Shown: positions 21,140 through 34,235 of the stretch, one piece after another
How the letters are laid out: each line of letters begins with the position of its first letter
How positions within the stretch are numbered: the stretch's first letter is position 1
Source: Spinellus fusiger
Lineage: Eukaryota; Mucoromycota; Mucoromycetes; Mucorales; Phycomycetaceae
Direction of reading: 5' to 3'
Length of the DNA: 64,000 nt
NCBI GenBank assembly: GCA_025094145.1
Contig: JALLLS010000021.1
Coordinates: forward strand, 248,001-312,000
Position numbers and translations under genes: made by a program
The notes under the pieces: generated by a model
Databases searched by the model: none
Seen by the model: only the letters and a program-made list of their open reading frames with translations
What the model was told of the DNA's origin: nothing

Positions 21140-23990
21140 TAAATAAAATAGATAAATTGATAGGAATGTCTTTATTATTAATATCTTATTAAAAGACCCA
21201 GTAGAGAATAGACTCTATCTTCAAGCCATTCTTTATCAATAGAGAACATCACCCCTATATATGAAGAATCCAACCAAAACAACTACAAAAGAGAGAGAGA
21301 AAAGAATAGACACTATGAGAAAAAGGCACCTAGTTCTTCAGATTTATCAGCTTAGCTTTTTCTATACTCAATCTACTCTTTCACTGATTTATTGATTGCA
21401 TTTACACATCTCTGTATTTATAATTTAAATTCTATCCTTCTTCTATAGAGTGATTCTTATGATCAATGATAAAATAATAAAATATTCACCTTTCCCTTCC
21501 AACAAGTGACATTGCATTGAATTCAATAATAGGCATTTGTCCGTGCCTTGTTGAAGTTGAGTCGGTTGAATCATGGTGATTTTCAAACAGTCTTTGAGAG
21601 ATGGTGTCGTCTTTCTTCCTAATGCAAGTCCGTATACAATTTTACTTTATATTGTTACATGGTATATCAATGATCTATTTATCTGGTCAGTCCATGCCAA
21701 GACAAAAGTGAAATGCAGATATATTCCTAAACCCTTCTGACATTTGTTCAAGTGAATTTAGTGGCTGCAGTGTCATATACAATTATGTTTGAGAACTTAA
21801 CACTCAATAAGAAGTTGCCTAATAGAAAGAAGAATAAACACCCAAACAACCAAATCTCAACACTCAACACCCTCCTTTCACTAACTTTCACTATTCATTT
21901 ATTTGGGAACACCAAAACTATTCACATTGGCTACTGTGTTTTCATATTTTATTATTAATCAATAAAAAAACAAGCCTTTTGGATCAAGAATCAGCATCAA
22001 ATAGCCCCCCCCCCTTTTTCTCTCATGAATCTAAACGTCCTTGCCTGTATCTATATCTATCTAGTTTGAAATTTAACAAAGACTACTCACACTTTTACTC
22101 ACCATACATCAGTTGAATTTATACTCTGCATACTTTAATAGCACTGTTGTTCTACCAAGATCATCCGTACCAAGCTCACATCTCATTAGAATGTCTAACA
22201 TATTTTGAAAGACTTGGCTTGGTACATTTATTTTTAAATCTCTTTCCTACTTACGCCTTTCTATTTATTCCTGTATTTATTATGTTGTCTTTCTGTTTTC
22301 TTACTTCCCCTTACCCCGTGTTTTCATAAGATAACCAATGGATTTTGGTACTCATTTAGCATTCAAAACCATAACTTGAAAATAACACAAATAGGATCAT
22401 AAATGAGTGACGTTCATATAATATAATTCTGAGACTAGCTCAGATCTACTTAATTACATATTGTTATAACTAAACTATAATATCATTAAAATATCATGTT
22501 GGTTCTCTTTCGGGTCTTTGTTCTTTTTTTTCTTTATTAAAAAATAGAGCCAAGTTACTCTAAGCATCATGATTGTAACTGCCTAAGAAGAATGTGCTTA
22601 TGATACAGTGGATTATATTTATTTTCTCTCATTTGAAGAAGAGAAAACTTAAAATCAGGTTTCTATTCCTTTCAACATCGTGGAATTATGTTCCAATAGA
22701 ACTCTATTGTTAGATTGATGCTTTCATATAAAGAAATGAATTTCAAATGAATAGGATATTGAATTTAAGAAATCCAAAAATTCATTCATCAGACATGTAA
22801 GGGACCACTGGGAGCAAGTAGGCAGATGGAATATAGTAAGTCTGATAGCAGATATCAGAATACCGATTTTATTATGACAATTGAATAAATATCTATAACT
22901 ATGTTTATGTTTCTATGCTACTATCTAATTTCTGAATGATGAATGCTAAGTGATAAGAGAGCGTATGAGTCATGACATAATAAGGAGTGATAAAGAAGTG
23001 ATAAATCTGAAGTGTGATGAACATAGTCATCACAGTTAAAGTGTAGGTTAAGGTCGGTTAAGGTCATGTAGAATAGGCAGTGATGCAACACCTATTCGCA
23101 TGGATGTCTGTAGGTGGAAATAGGAAGAGTTGCTAAAACTAACTATAGTAATGAAATGTTTCAGAAGAGAAATCTATATAATAGCTAAGCGTACATTTTA
23201 TTCATAATAAATAAAGAAAAGTCAACACATATCTTTGATTCCGCAAGATGGGTGGATTATACTCTGAGGTAAAGTATAGTTGTTGGTTCTTGATCTGTTC
23301 CTGTTTGTTTCCTTTGTTTGTCTTTTTCGTTGATCTGCCGTTAAGAAGATTACCTTTATCTGTCTTCTCGTGTCCCCACAGGCCTACTCTCAGAGTATCT
23401 CTTCCAGACTGCCACAACCATAGTTCTTTGAATCCGTAGAGAGACATGTTCCCTCCATCTACCATTCACGAGCCCCTCCAATCTATACACCCGCTAGAGT
23501 AGCAAGCCTTTCCCTAAGGTCCTATGTGTCTCCTAACTCATCCCGAATGCTCAAAACTACAGCCACTTAAAATTTATGTTAAGGCGTTGGTTAAAGTCAA
23601 TTAATACATGCGGTAGTTCTTACTTTCTTTTCTTTGCTTTTCTTTTTAACATGACTGGAGATATTTTACTATTCAAAAAAGAATGCCCCTAATGTGCTTT
23701 ATCGTTTTCTTCTTTTCAAAAATGTACAAGTTATTTGTTTACGCATCACAAATGTCTTGCCTCTTCTCGTTCCCTTAACGACAAAATGAATAATCATCGT
23801 ATTTACAATGAAAGGAATCGATTGACTTATCCAAACGCGTCAATAATGTTTGCATGTCCCTCATGCGTGAATGTTTATGAGGATAAGAAGATTTTTTTTA
23901 ATTCATTTTGAAGCTTCTCATGTAATGTAAGTTAAATTTACACATTTTAAATGTGATTAGCTTATCTCATAGCTTGATTTTTGCAAAAGA
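21140..23990. other. AT-rich gene-poor DNA
   Basis: No supported gene. A poly-C tract occurs at about 22004 and a short GGTTAAGGTC duplication at 23045-23065. A segment at 23470-23540 (CCTAAGGTCCTATGTGTCTC) resembles 42800-42830 (CCCAAGGCCCTACGTGTCTC) and may be a relic of a shared repeat. Confidence 0.5.
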
Positions 23991-24420
23991 AAAACACAGC
24001 AAGAGGCACCTGTAAACAATCACTGGATATTGAATAATGACAACATATCATTGAAGTTTCATGAATATCATTTATCATGTTTACAATCTCAAACTACTCT
24101 TGATATAGTTGATAATAGTGTTCAAAATATAGAAACAAAAGGTGTGTTTGGTAATGTAAGAAGTATATTTCGCAAAGCTTTGATGTCTAATGAATCGCTA
24201 GCTTATATACCTTTTCTACTTATCATAATAGTCTGTCTAAAAATACTAAAGCAATCTCTTCTGAAATATTTGCCAAGTCTTTCCATCACCTCAGCATATT
24301 GAGTGTAAGAGGCTTCCTAATTTTCAATAATGTTTATGACATTTTGTATGTTTTTTCTTTTAAAATAATAATAATAATTGAAAAGTATCTGTTTAAATTA
24401 TCTAATTCTTTCTTCTCAGG

Positions 24421-24606
24421 GCGATGTCTGGAGTCATGTTGTTACAGGCCCGTAAAAACAACAACACCATCTCTCCCTCGTCTTTAAGAATGGACCTCAT
24501 CAATAAATTCTACAAAAGACGGGATCCGGTGCATTTCTATCTGTATGGCCGTAGATTAAATTCTACAAAAGCGTCAGATTTAATGAAAAGATTTTTGTGG
24601 AAATAG
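24421..24606 (+). CDS. Possible exon of unknown gene or decayed element
   Basis: Following an acceptor-like CTTCTCAG, a frame of 60 codons starts MSGVMLLQARKNNNT and includes FYKRRDPVHFYLYGRRLN. It is richer in coding-like composition than the surroundings. No family was recognised. It lies 0.7 kb upstream of the family-type remnant at 25301-25685 and could be part of the same broken gene. Confidence 0.25.
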   Translation, partial: AMSGVMLLQARKNNNTISPSSLRMDLINKFYKRRDPVHFYLYGRRLNSTKASDLMKRFLWK

Positions 24607-24626
24607 GCAAAATTCTAATGGTAATG

Positions 24627-24910
24627 TCGTAAGACTACTTTCCAAAAAATGGATGTTCGCCATTTGTGTCCCTGAGCAACCAAAAAAGGAAGATGACGAA
24701 AGGCACTAGTGATGTGCAGGCAGCACAAAATACTCTCGTATTATATCATCAGAACGTATACATTATATCATATTGTATAGCATTAGAATAGTAATAGAAA
24801 ATAAGAATAAAAGAAATGTACATTTGAATGAATAAAGAGCAGAGTTTAACCACACGTTAACTGGCCGGATTCCTTTGATATCTAAGATCAAAGACGACAG
24901 TAAGCACATA
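24627..24910 (+). repeat. Dispersed repeat B, copy 1
   Basis: Aligns along about 280 bp with 33945-34235. Shared blocks include GTCGTAAGACTA, AAAATGGATGTTC, CCATTTGTGTC, CATTATATCATC, GAATGAATAAA, AGAGTTTAACC and GTTAACTG...GGATTC, with AAGACGAC near the end. The copies are similarly oriented and clearly diverged. No coding function is apparent. Confidence 0.75.
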
Positions 24911-25300
24911 GATTTAGTAAGACTGCTTCAACATTACTGATATTATATACTCAACTATAGACATTAAGTGAGGAGACAATTACAGAGGAGTTAGGCAGAG
25001 CAAATCTCTTGCTTCTATGCTGTAATGCAACAGAGAATGAGAAAGGAGTAATTAACTCTATTGTAGCTTTGTAAGTGCTCTATTTTTCTTCTTCTATTTG
25101 CTTACTAACATACTATAAAAGAATACCACACTTGTATGATTGTAATATGAACAAAAAACCGGAAGCCCACTTGTCAATCAGCTATATCAACAGCTTCATA
25201 CACGGCCTTCTATCAAGAAAGAATCCTGCGAAAATTCCACACTGGTGTGTTCTATATTAATGTGTATGACATTACCATTTATTAATTTCTTTGTATGTAG

Positions 25301-25685
25301 CTCAAATTTTAAACCTAGCAAGCAAACGAATGATAGTACCAATCGACCAGCTTATGTGGTCGATGTGTATGAACAGTACGATTTTTCCTACTCAAACGTC
25401 TTTGGTGAAGTAAAAGCTTATGAAGACATTCCAGCAAAATCATTAGTCTATGACTTTTATCGGACTGCGGTATTCTGTAAAGACGCGATCGAAAAGTTCC
25501 AGCTTAAGTCAACATTAGGCTTCCAAGCTGTTGGTAAGAACATACTAAAAAATAAACATCTTCAATCAAGTACTTACTTTTTACATGTTCTGTTAGGTAA
25601 AAATATATCATTTTTTGTGATGTCACTGCATTTCAATAAGTTGTATACTTTTACAGAACTAGTATCTTTTGATATACTGTTGTGA
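25301..25685 (+). pseudogene. Two-exon remnant resembling an expanded Mucoromycota hypothetical family
   Basis: Exons 25301-25533 and 25597-25685 join in frame through GTAAGA...TGTTAG. The product includes VVDVYEQYDFSYSNVFGEVK, then YDFYRTAVFCKDAIEKF and LGFQAVGKNISFFVM. From memory, this arrangement ('DVY..YDF.YSNVFGEVK', then a hydrophobic LYR/FYR segment) recurs in many uncharacterised, multi-copy proteins of mucoralean genomes. That is recollection, not a search. The N-terminal part is not attached and the frame ends soon after exon 2, so it is probably a fragment. It sits beside repeat B. Confidence 0.4.
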
Positions 25686-26604
25686 GCCTGGCACTCCCTG
25701 GAGTTCCAACAAAAGATAAACATTCTTCCGTAGTTGCTGAACCAAACACCATGACTCATCAGCCATAACAATTGCTATGTCAATACCTACAGACTAAATG
25801 TTAGTCATTAGCTGTAAAGATTACTGTACTGCTACCTACAGTACCTGATAACAATTAGTCATAATGGCTCTATACTACGTCTAATCATCAGAGAAATAGA
25901 ATAGTATAAATATCTACAATTCTACATACAAACGAAAGTATCTTTTCTCTACCCAAAAGTTCACCCTTCTACTTCTCTAGCTATCAAAGGCTTCCTATCT
26001 CAAGAGTACCTCAAGTTTATTTTAATACCACAAAGACAGAGAGACCTCTTGAACATAATTGGCCATATTGAAGATCTACTATTTATCACTAACATCGTCA
26101 GTTCAGTTTGTATTCCTGCAGCAACTGATTTATCCCAATACTACTGCCCAACAATACCATATTTAGTTGATATGAAAAAACAACTGTCAACAAGAAAAAG
26201 AAAGTGTTCTTTGACACTCAGTCGATAAGATGACGAAGTAAATCCACTTGAACCATGTTTTATTCTAAATAAATTATTATTGATTCTTTTTTGTTCAGTT
26301 ATTTAAAAGTCGATGATTAGTTTGGTGATTTAGGCTAATATAGAACTAATTGATCCGGTTGTCAGACATCTCAAAATAGAATGGACAAGTGAACGTTATA
26401 AGATATGTAATGTGGGGCAAATGAAATCTCAAAGAAACACATAGGTCTCTATGAGGAGGGCTACTAACACAAAAAGTACACAACACTGACCCAATTAGGG
26501 ATGTAGATAGGTTGCTTAGTGGTACAGAGACTTGGGAATGGACAGAAAATAGATAAAGGCCAGAACAACAAAAGATACAATGAAAGAAGGATATAGAGAC
26601 AGGT

Positions 26605-26913
26605 TTGTACAATATCTTGGATAGACGCGCTACTAGAAATGGTACACAACAAACTGAGGATAATAATTTTATCTATTATGATATAAAAATTCTATCTATC
26701 TTGGAGCATCTCCAACGGACTGTCTATCTAATCCTTCAAAATAAAAAGTACTTGGGTTCTGAGTCCTGGCAGTTTAATTTAGAGGGTTTGATCAATTTTC
26801 TGAGAATTAATTATTTTGATTCAAATGGACAGTTGATAGGCAGTCTATTGGAAAATCTAACTTTTGGAGACTGTTTATTCTATAATTCAGGTCTATTTGA
26901 AGAGTCAGGATAA
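26605..26913 (+). CDS. Isolated open frame, unknown
   Basis: A 102-codon frame (MYNILDRRATRNGTQQTEDN, later ILEHLQRTVYLILQNKKYL) has unbiased composition for such an AT-rich area. No splice partners or family were recognised. It may be a relic of the same repeat-associated family as 25301-25685, or chance. Confidence 0.2.
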   Translation: MYNILDRRATRNGTQQTEDNNFIYYDIKILSILEHLQRTVYLILQNKKYLGSESWQFNLEGLINFLRINYFDSNGQLIGSLLENLTFGDCLFYNSGLFEESG

Positions 26914-26919
26914 ACAATC

Positions 26920-28720
26920 TGTTGGGGATGCTTCAATAAGAAAATGAAAATGAACAAGGTGGATATGTACGACATCATTTTGATAGGATTTCCTCCCAAA
27001 AAAAGAAAGAAAGAAATCATTTGGAATTCATAATGACTAAATCTGAAAAATAAATTGAGGTCCGGTTTTTTTTTTTGAAAGGTCAAAAAGCTAAATAAAA
27101 GTACTGTATTTAGAGTAAGCTTAGCCTCTATAATACGATTTAAAAGATAAAAAGGAGACTCAATTTTTATTAGAGAGGTTTATGTTACGATATGTATACA
27201 CCTTATCCTCAAAGAAAGTACATTTCTTTGAGACTATATAGTTTGCTTTGAACTTCCTAGCGACTCATTCGCAACCAAGCTAACTGATCAGCAGTCTCGT
27301 CTATCACTATAGCATCTTTAACTCTTTACTATTTTATAATAGGATATTTTGCTTAGTTTAACTAATACAGTTTTGTTATTCATCTGTGTCTATCTGCTGT
27401 ATTTACAGATATTTGTTGTAGAAGAAGATTATTAAGGTCTTTGCATTTCTCGGATGATGTTCCACAAGAATTTCTCTTATTTTTTCATTATAGAACAATC
27501 ACTGTAGGCTTCTTACTACACTCGTCTTATCTTTTTATTTTATCTTGTTAATACAAGACATCTATCTTAGTCTAAATAAGATGTTTATCTCTTTTCCTTT
27601 TTCATAAAGTTTTTTCTTCTCATTAATAATCGTATCACTGTCTCGTTACAATAACAAAATATTTAATTGCTTGAAGGAACAGTAATAAAAGATTTGTTTT
27701 TTATCCCTTTATTTATTCAATTTTTTTATCAAGATATAGATCATGTTGAATGCATTGTCTACGCTATAGACCTATTATATTATTATTATTATTAAAAAGA
27801 AAACAACTGAATAGTTCATGAGTTGATTGATCTTTTTAATAACCTGTGGTTTTGAATACTAAGTTAGTAATCGATCTATTGAAATCTTCAAGGCATATTT
27901 GTTTGACATTAAAGATATATCTTTTATATTCAAACTTATTTTAGTATACCCATCTTGAACTAACAATCACAATTCAGAAACTAAATAGAGCTAAGCGTCT
28001 CACAACCATTCATATATTAGGAACGTTTAAAATTTATTAAATACTAAACTCTCTTATGATCGTCGGCCTTTGCACTACCTCATGGAAATAAGCTCAGTCA
28101 ATTTGAATTTCATACTTTATCTTAAATAAGAAAATAGAGAAAAAACAGGTAGATAAATATAATAATCGTCTACAGGCATATAGAATCTCATTCAAGAGTT
28201 TTAATTGTTTATTAAATTAATATGTATTGAGGTACTATTCCCATAGACTAGGTGTATTATTTCAAGCCTATAAGAAATTAAGCTAGAGCATAATATATTT
28301 TAATATATAAAAGTACAACTTCAGTACGTGAAATGCTTAGTACAATGCTCAGTAAACAATTTAATGAATTCTTACTTATAGGCTGGGTTGTATTATTTTA
28401 TTTCCATTTATCTCTAAATTGCTCATTTTATTCTATCTGGATTTATATGAATTGAAGTCATTTATACATATACCATATCAGAATAATAGAAATGGCAAAA
28501 AAAAGTGGGGGTAGGAGTAAGAAAACACTTCTACCGACAGGAAACCCACTTTAAAGTGATAATAAATTCAAAATTAAAGTTAGTACTCTGACTATACTAG
28601 AGTCTTATCATTTAAATAGTAATGTAGGAGAAAAACAAGCAGTGAATTCTTCATAGCAGATGTCTTTGCTATTAATTTTTTATTATAAATAAATATACGA
28701 ATAAATAAAGTGTATGATCA
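26920..28720. other. AT-rich gene-poor DNA downstream of the lipase
   Basis: No supported gene, RNA or TIR element was seen. Only short AT microsatellites are present, for example TATTATTATTATT near 27780. Confidence 0.5.
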
Positions 28721-28731
28721 AAACAACTTGT

Positions 28732-30038
28732 TTAACAAGCGCTGTTAAGGCCAAAGTAACTATATAATAATAATAAAAGAAAAGACAGTAAGTAACGAGT
28801 CAATTAGCTATATACTATTTTAACTTACTCGATGTGGTCGCTGATGTCTGTGAAGGGAACAATAGAGTTACTGCAGCTGCTAGAATCAAGGGAGGTGTTG
28901 CAGATGCCTTTAAAAATATAATTAGCTCAACTCATCAAAAAAAAATTAATCAAATACTTACTGACGTTGTCTTGGTCCTTGGCAATCCAGTATTCAACAC
29001 CGGGGTGGAGGTAGCCGTTCATTTGTGGGGGAAGGTGGGGAACAACTAAAATATAGAAAATTAACACCACATAAAGACACCGATGATCTATTAAACTTAC
29101 GATCGCGGTTATGTACAGTACGCTCAAGAGAAATACCAGTTGAGGAGAAGTAATAAGCAAAGTTTGCATCACCGACACGAGGACCACCTATTTTTGAAAT
29201 AAAAATAAAGGATGAGAGTTTGCACTAAAAAGTATACAGGTATGCTTGAATAATTTGACTTACCATAAGTTTTGGCAAAAAGATTCTGGTTAGAGAGTCT
29301 TCCATCACGTTGGTACAAGTCAAGAGTGGCAAGAGTGGCAAGTGCACCGCCAAGAGAGTGTCCGGAAACTACAACTCTGTAGGATGGGTATTTTGTTAAC
29401 TGGTCAAGAACAGCAGGGACGACGGTGGATTGAGCACTGGTATAAGCAGCATAGAAACCAATATGCACTGATGCACCTGCTACAGGAGTATAGGGTACTT
29501 TCTGAAATGTAATATCAGCGATCCAGTTGGAAGGAGAGTGTGTTCCTCTGAAAACAAGCTCAATTTCTTTGGTTTGATCATTTCTGGCAATGTAACCATT
29601 GATATCAAGGTTGCCAATCAAGAAGGATCTGACAAGAGTATAATTTGGAATGCAGTTTTTGCAGTTCCATTGAGCATTGGGGCACACATTTGAACAATAA
29701 GCACTATCGGCGAGTTGCATGTAGGTTTTCAGGGATGAGACCTTTGATGAGGTGGCTTGAGGTAAAGAGGAGAAAGAGCTGACAAACTGTTGAGGCTGAG
29801 TAGAGTTAAAAGCATAACCGCCTTTCTGCTTGGTATTACGAGGCAATGTAGGGTTCATGGCAACAGCTCTTTCTTCTGCATGTAGATCAACGTGAGGAAC
29901 ATTCTTGGCAGGAGCAGTACGCTCATGGATGAGGGAGGGCATTGAGGGTTTAGATTTTTTCAAAGCAGGAGCGGCATCAACTGTAGAACCAGCAGCGATA
30001 AGACCGATAGCAATAGTGGCTAAAGTAAGAAATTTCAT
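28732..30038 (-). CDS. Secreted triacylglycerol lipase, class 3 (Rhizopus/Rhizomucor type)
   Basis: Five exons (29264-30038, 29101-29187, 28962-29045, 28829-28907 and 28732-28759) give 350 residues. The signal peptide (MKFLTLATIAIGLIAAGSTV) and a roughly 70-residue propeptide precede the mature enzyme. Catalytic Ser is in VVSGHSLGGALATL, Asp in VHNRDLVPHLPP and His in DHIDYFGLN. The oxyanion region IELVFRGTHSPSNW and paired cysteines (CSNVCPNAQWNCKNCIP, CNTSLDSSSCSN) match Rhizopus lipases, which have three disulfides. The His lies at the very end of exon 4 and the 28-nt last exon supplies YFGLNSAC. It should hydrolyse extracellular triglycerides. A TATAAATAA box lies about 95 bp upstream. 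It stands alone inside gene-poor DNA. Confidence 0.95.
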
Positions 30039-30130
30039 TATGAGGATGTGTCTAGGAAAATAAAATTAAAAGTAAAAGTAGTGATGGGATATAGTATTAA
30101 ATGGTGAGACATGAAAGTCAAATCTTGGTC

Positions 30131-30139
30131 TTATTTATA
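30131..30139 (-). promoter_or_regulatory. TATA box of the lipase gene
   Basis: TATAAATAA on the minus strand, 93 bp upstream of the lipase ATG. The spacing suits a short 5' UTR. Confidence 0.5.
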
Positions 30140-30149
30140 GTGTTTTTTT

Positions 30150-33100
30150 TCCCGGAGATAAAATGCTATCTTATAAAGCTTAATATTTTTCTAACACAGT
30201 GACGGGACAAAAGTATGTACATCTTTTTGTGTATCTGAATTCTGCCCCATAAACGTGTAGTAGCTGATCTGTGAACCACTAATTGACTATAGTATGCATA
30301 GTAATGTTAATATTCCCATTACTGAACGAAACACAAATTACATTTTATAAATATAGTAAATAAACTATTACATTAAAAGATAAAATTATACTGTGTTTAA
30401 ATTATTATTTGTATCACTAACTAACACAGTAACAGCTAATATACGTAAGATTAATAAACTAGGTAGATCTCTTTACTGTAAGATACTACTATTTTTAATT
30501 ATATAATATCACTTAGGATCAAGGTGATTAAATATTCTATTGATGTAAGATCCTGGGCAATTTTTCTTCTCTTAATTTATAGGTATAGGTACCAATACTT
30601 ATATAAAGGAAAGTGTTGTATTACGCATTGATTTAACTGAGCTGTGAAATAGGACAGAATGTACAGTTTTATAAAATCTATTACCCGCATAAAACACTGC
30701 ATCACAGGGTAAAAAAGAGCTAACTACTGACAGTTAACTTAGTATTAAAATATAATTAAGGCCATATCGTCTTATACCTGTAAATTTCACTTTTTCAAAC
30801 GATTAATATTTGTGTATTTAATCTAATACTATAAACAGTAACTTTTAAGATTGACCTTATATTGAATATATTGATATAGATGAGAAATGAAGGCTGTCCG
30901 GCACTACATACTGTATTCTATAACTGGCTATCTTTCTATCCCCTACCTTGCATAAAGTAAGAGTCGACTTTTAATTCATCTGAAGCTATCCACATTTGAT
31001 TCGTCTCTTATGAATACACTGATTAGTTTCCTACTCCATTTTCCTTTTTGATGAAGTCAGACTTCTCTGACCCATCTTGTCATCAGTTACTGTTTTTAGT
31101 TGCCTCCATTTTTGTTCTTTTGTCAAACCTGTTCTTGCACTCTTTATCTTGTCGTGTGGAGCTTTGTCTTGGATTTCAAGGATATATATCTTGTCTCCAT
31201 GAAATCCATTCCTTAAACCTTTCATTTAAGTTTATTCTTGAAATTTCTATTTTCAAGAGTTTTCTGTTTCTATTAAAAAAGATTATATACTAAAAGCTTT
31301 ATTTTTTATATGAGCAAATTGGTTTATTAGACCCTCTAATTTAACATCTTTATACTTGCTCCGATTGAACACTGTTCTTCGATTTTTCAAAGGTCTACAA
31401 AAAAGCGTGTTCTAACCACAACAAACAATTACACGTATAAAAATAAGAACAAATAATCATAGTATTTGATATAGTCTATATGATATAGTACTAGATTCTA
31501 GTGAGATATATAGTTGTTAATACGATAAATTTAAAAGGTAGATATGATACAGGTAGTAAATTAAAGACAAAGAGAAATAGTACATTGCGGTGACAGTCGA
31601 AATGATGATCAACTGGCTTAGCTCTCTCCTAGACTATAGCAGTATATATCATCTAGAGAATAAGTCTGAGAATACATACTTTGGTAATAGATTTTAATAA
31701 TCAACTTTATATATCTCTTTAACAAACATAACTTTTATTATGTATTTAGGATATGTATCGTAGAGATATAGTCTCTTTTGATGTCATATAGATCTATAGT
31801 TAGCTCTCTTTTACTGCTCTATAATATCACCATCCCTTTACGTTTTTCTACTTCCTCACTGGTCACACACATGACACTCATTCATACAGATGGTAATTTT
31901 TCCCCAAGACTCCGTATTAATCTTTCCACAAGGACAGAGAGTCATATTTGTGAAGTGCATCTTTTCCTCCCCATCTCCTCTCTTTTGCGAGATCACTATG
32001 TAGTGGACAGTCTTCTCAAGAGGTATATATTCATCATAATTAATTTAGGGTCAGCGTAAATAGCGTAATGCAACCCCAAAGCATATCTATTAAAGTTGAC
32101 TGTTTGTGATAATTTCCCAAGATATAAACTCATGGAAGAGGTGCTTTGTCGGCCGTTTTTATTTTTATTTTTTAAAATAAAAAAAATCATTATTGGCATA
32201 AGAGGCTTTTACTGTTGAAAATAACTATTTAACTTATGCTTATCTATCGATAAACCTTGATTATTATTATTTTTCTTGCAAAACTCATAGAGGTATCATT
32301 TTAGATTAATATGGCTGTGCAAGTAAACAACTTTTAAATTAAATATCCATAGAAAAAAAAAACTTATTAAGCAAATGTCACTTTTTATTCAGCAATAACC
32401 AATAGATTAATATATTTAGTATATCTTTCTATCGATTAATTCTCAGTGATTCTAATAGTCTTGAAAGATTGTTTTATGGCAAATACTTCTTTTTTTATTA
32501 CTTATACTAGTTTGTTTGCAATTATCATAAAGCTTCCATGAACTGTCTTAACAACTATCTGAAAATTAAATCTATTTATGCTATTCAGCTGGTATACTAT
32601 AGTCTAACGGTGTTATAACTTACCCTACATCTACTCAAATAAGAGGGCCTATTTTTCTATTTTATATTTGTATATACTATATTTATCACAATATCAGATC
32701 GTCTATGTTAACACAGATCGGCCTTTGAAATATTTATATTGATTTGTTGGTGTGAAATCTGATTTGGTGATATATTTTAGGGTTTAGTGACACTTTCCAT
32801 TCCTATGAAAAGACATACAATAGATTTAGATGAACAAACTCTATAACTGTTGTATACTCTAATCAGTCTTTCTCATTTATTTGCTATAGCTTTCTATAAC
32901 TACATATTAATGATTTCTTCAGATGAAATCTTTATATTTTATTTGATAATACCAAGAACTATAATGATTATTCATTGGGATTTTAAGGTCTATATCTCAT
33001 AATGAATCTATATTCATAGAGAATTATAACAAATAAATGAGAAAAGATTATCGGAAATTAAAACAAATACATAGTTCATCTTATTTTGTTGGGGGGATTG

Positions 33101-33940
33101 CAGTGTTTTCACGCGTATTAAATCTTTGTACAAGGTTGTTTGCAGCACTAATGTCCTGCAGGGGGGAAGAAAAGAAGTAGAATAAACAAAAGTAAATGCA
33201 CAAAATAAACAAATCAATTTTTTTGTGGATTTCAGATCACATTTGTCTCTGGTCTTAACACCTATGATCCTGTGAAAACATCTTTGCTAATTTATGAATA
33301 TCTTTAACATTCCATTATATCTAGTTTTTGAAGCCAAACATTTCTCTTTGATGAATTGATGACTAAATGATTTTAATATCTTTCTGCTGCGCTATTTAGA
33401 TTAGTATTTGATTGCCACTCTTGGCTGTTACTGCATACATTTTAGTTTACTGCTCACCAAGGGATTTATCTGACACATTTATTTATTTATGAGAACAGTT
33501 AGAGATGTATGTTTAATTACAATAACGTTTACATATTAATCTTAATACTTGAGTGGTTAAAGCTTTAAGGATTAATTCTAATGGCTTCAGAACTAATATA
33601 TTCTAAATCGATTTTATTCATAAGCCTAAGATCAATCCTATTGGAATAAGGATGTTAAGTAGCGTGTTTTTCAGATTTTACTATATTATTATTATTGTTA
33701 CAAGAATTTTTACCTACCCTCAGATATAGTAAAATATGATACTCCAAATAATAGCTTTCCTTAATTTCTTTTTATATATTTTCATCAATTTTTTCTCTAA
33801 AAATTCATTATACTAGATTCATTGATATAAGTAGAGAATAGAAAAGTACTCAGAAGCATGATCTATCAGAAAGGAGACTGATGAGTGAACACATTTGTGG
33901 TAAACTATGCTAAAGATTAAAGTCAGCATCAAGTTTATAA
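30150..33940. other. AT-rich gene-poor DNA upstream of the lipase
   Basis: No supported gene. The 60-90 codon frames near 31030-31290 and 31780-32060 lack recognisable motifs and splice context. Confidence 0.5.
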
Positions 33941-33944
33941 TACT

Positions 33945-34235
33945 TGTCGTAAGACTATTTCCAAAAATGGATGTTCTCCATTTGTGTCGCAGAACAACCA
34001 AAAGAGAAAGATCACTGCATGTGTCAGGAACGCGCAAGCAATACGACGCATTATATCATCAACACTCATGCATTATGTCATCAAACTTATACCTCACATT
34101 ATAGTTTATAGCAGTAGAATATCAGTATAAAATAAGTATAAAGAAGATGTACAATTGAATGAATAAATAGAAGAGTTTAACCGCGTGTTAACTGATTGGA
34201 TTCTTTTGATATTAAGATCCAAGACGACATACTGA
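33945..34235 (+). repeat. Dispersed repeat B, copy 2
   Basis: Diverged copy of 24627-24910. It begins GTCGTAAGACTATTTCC and ends near GATCCAAGACGACAT, with AATTGAATGAATAAATAGAAG in the middle. Confidence 0.75.
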
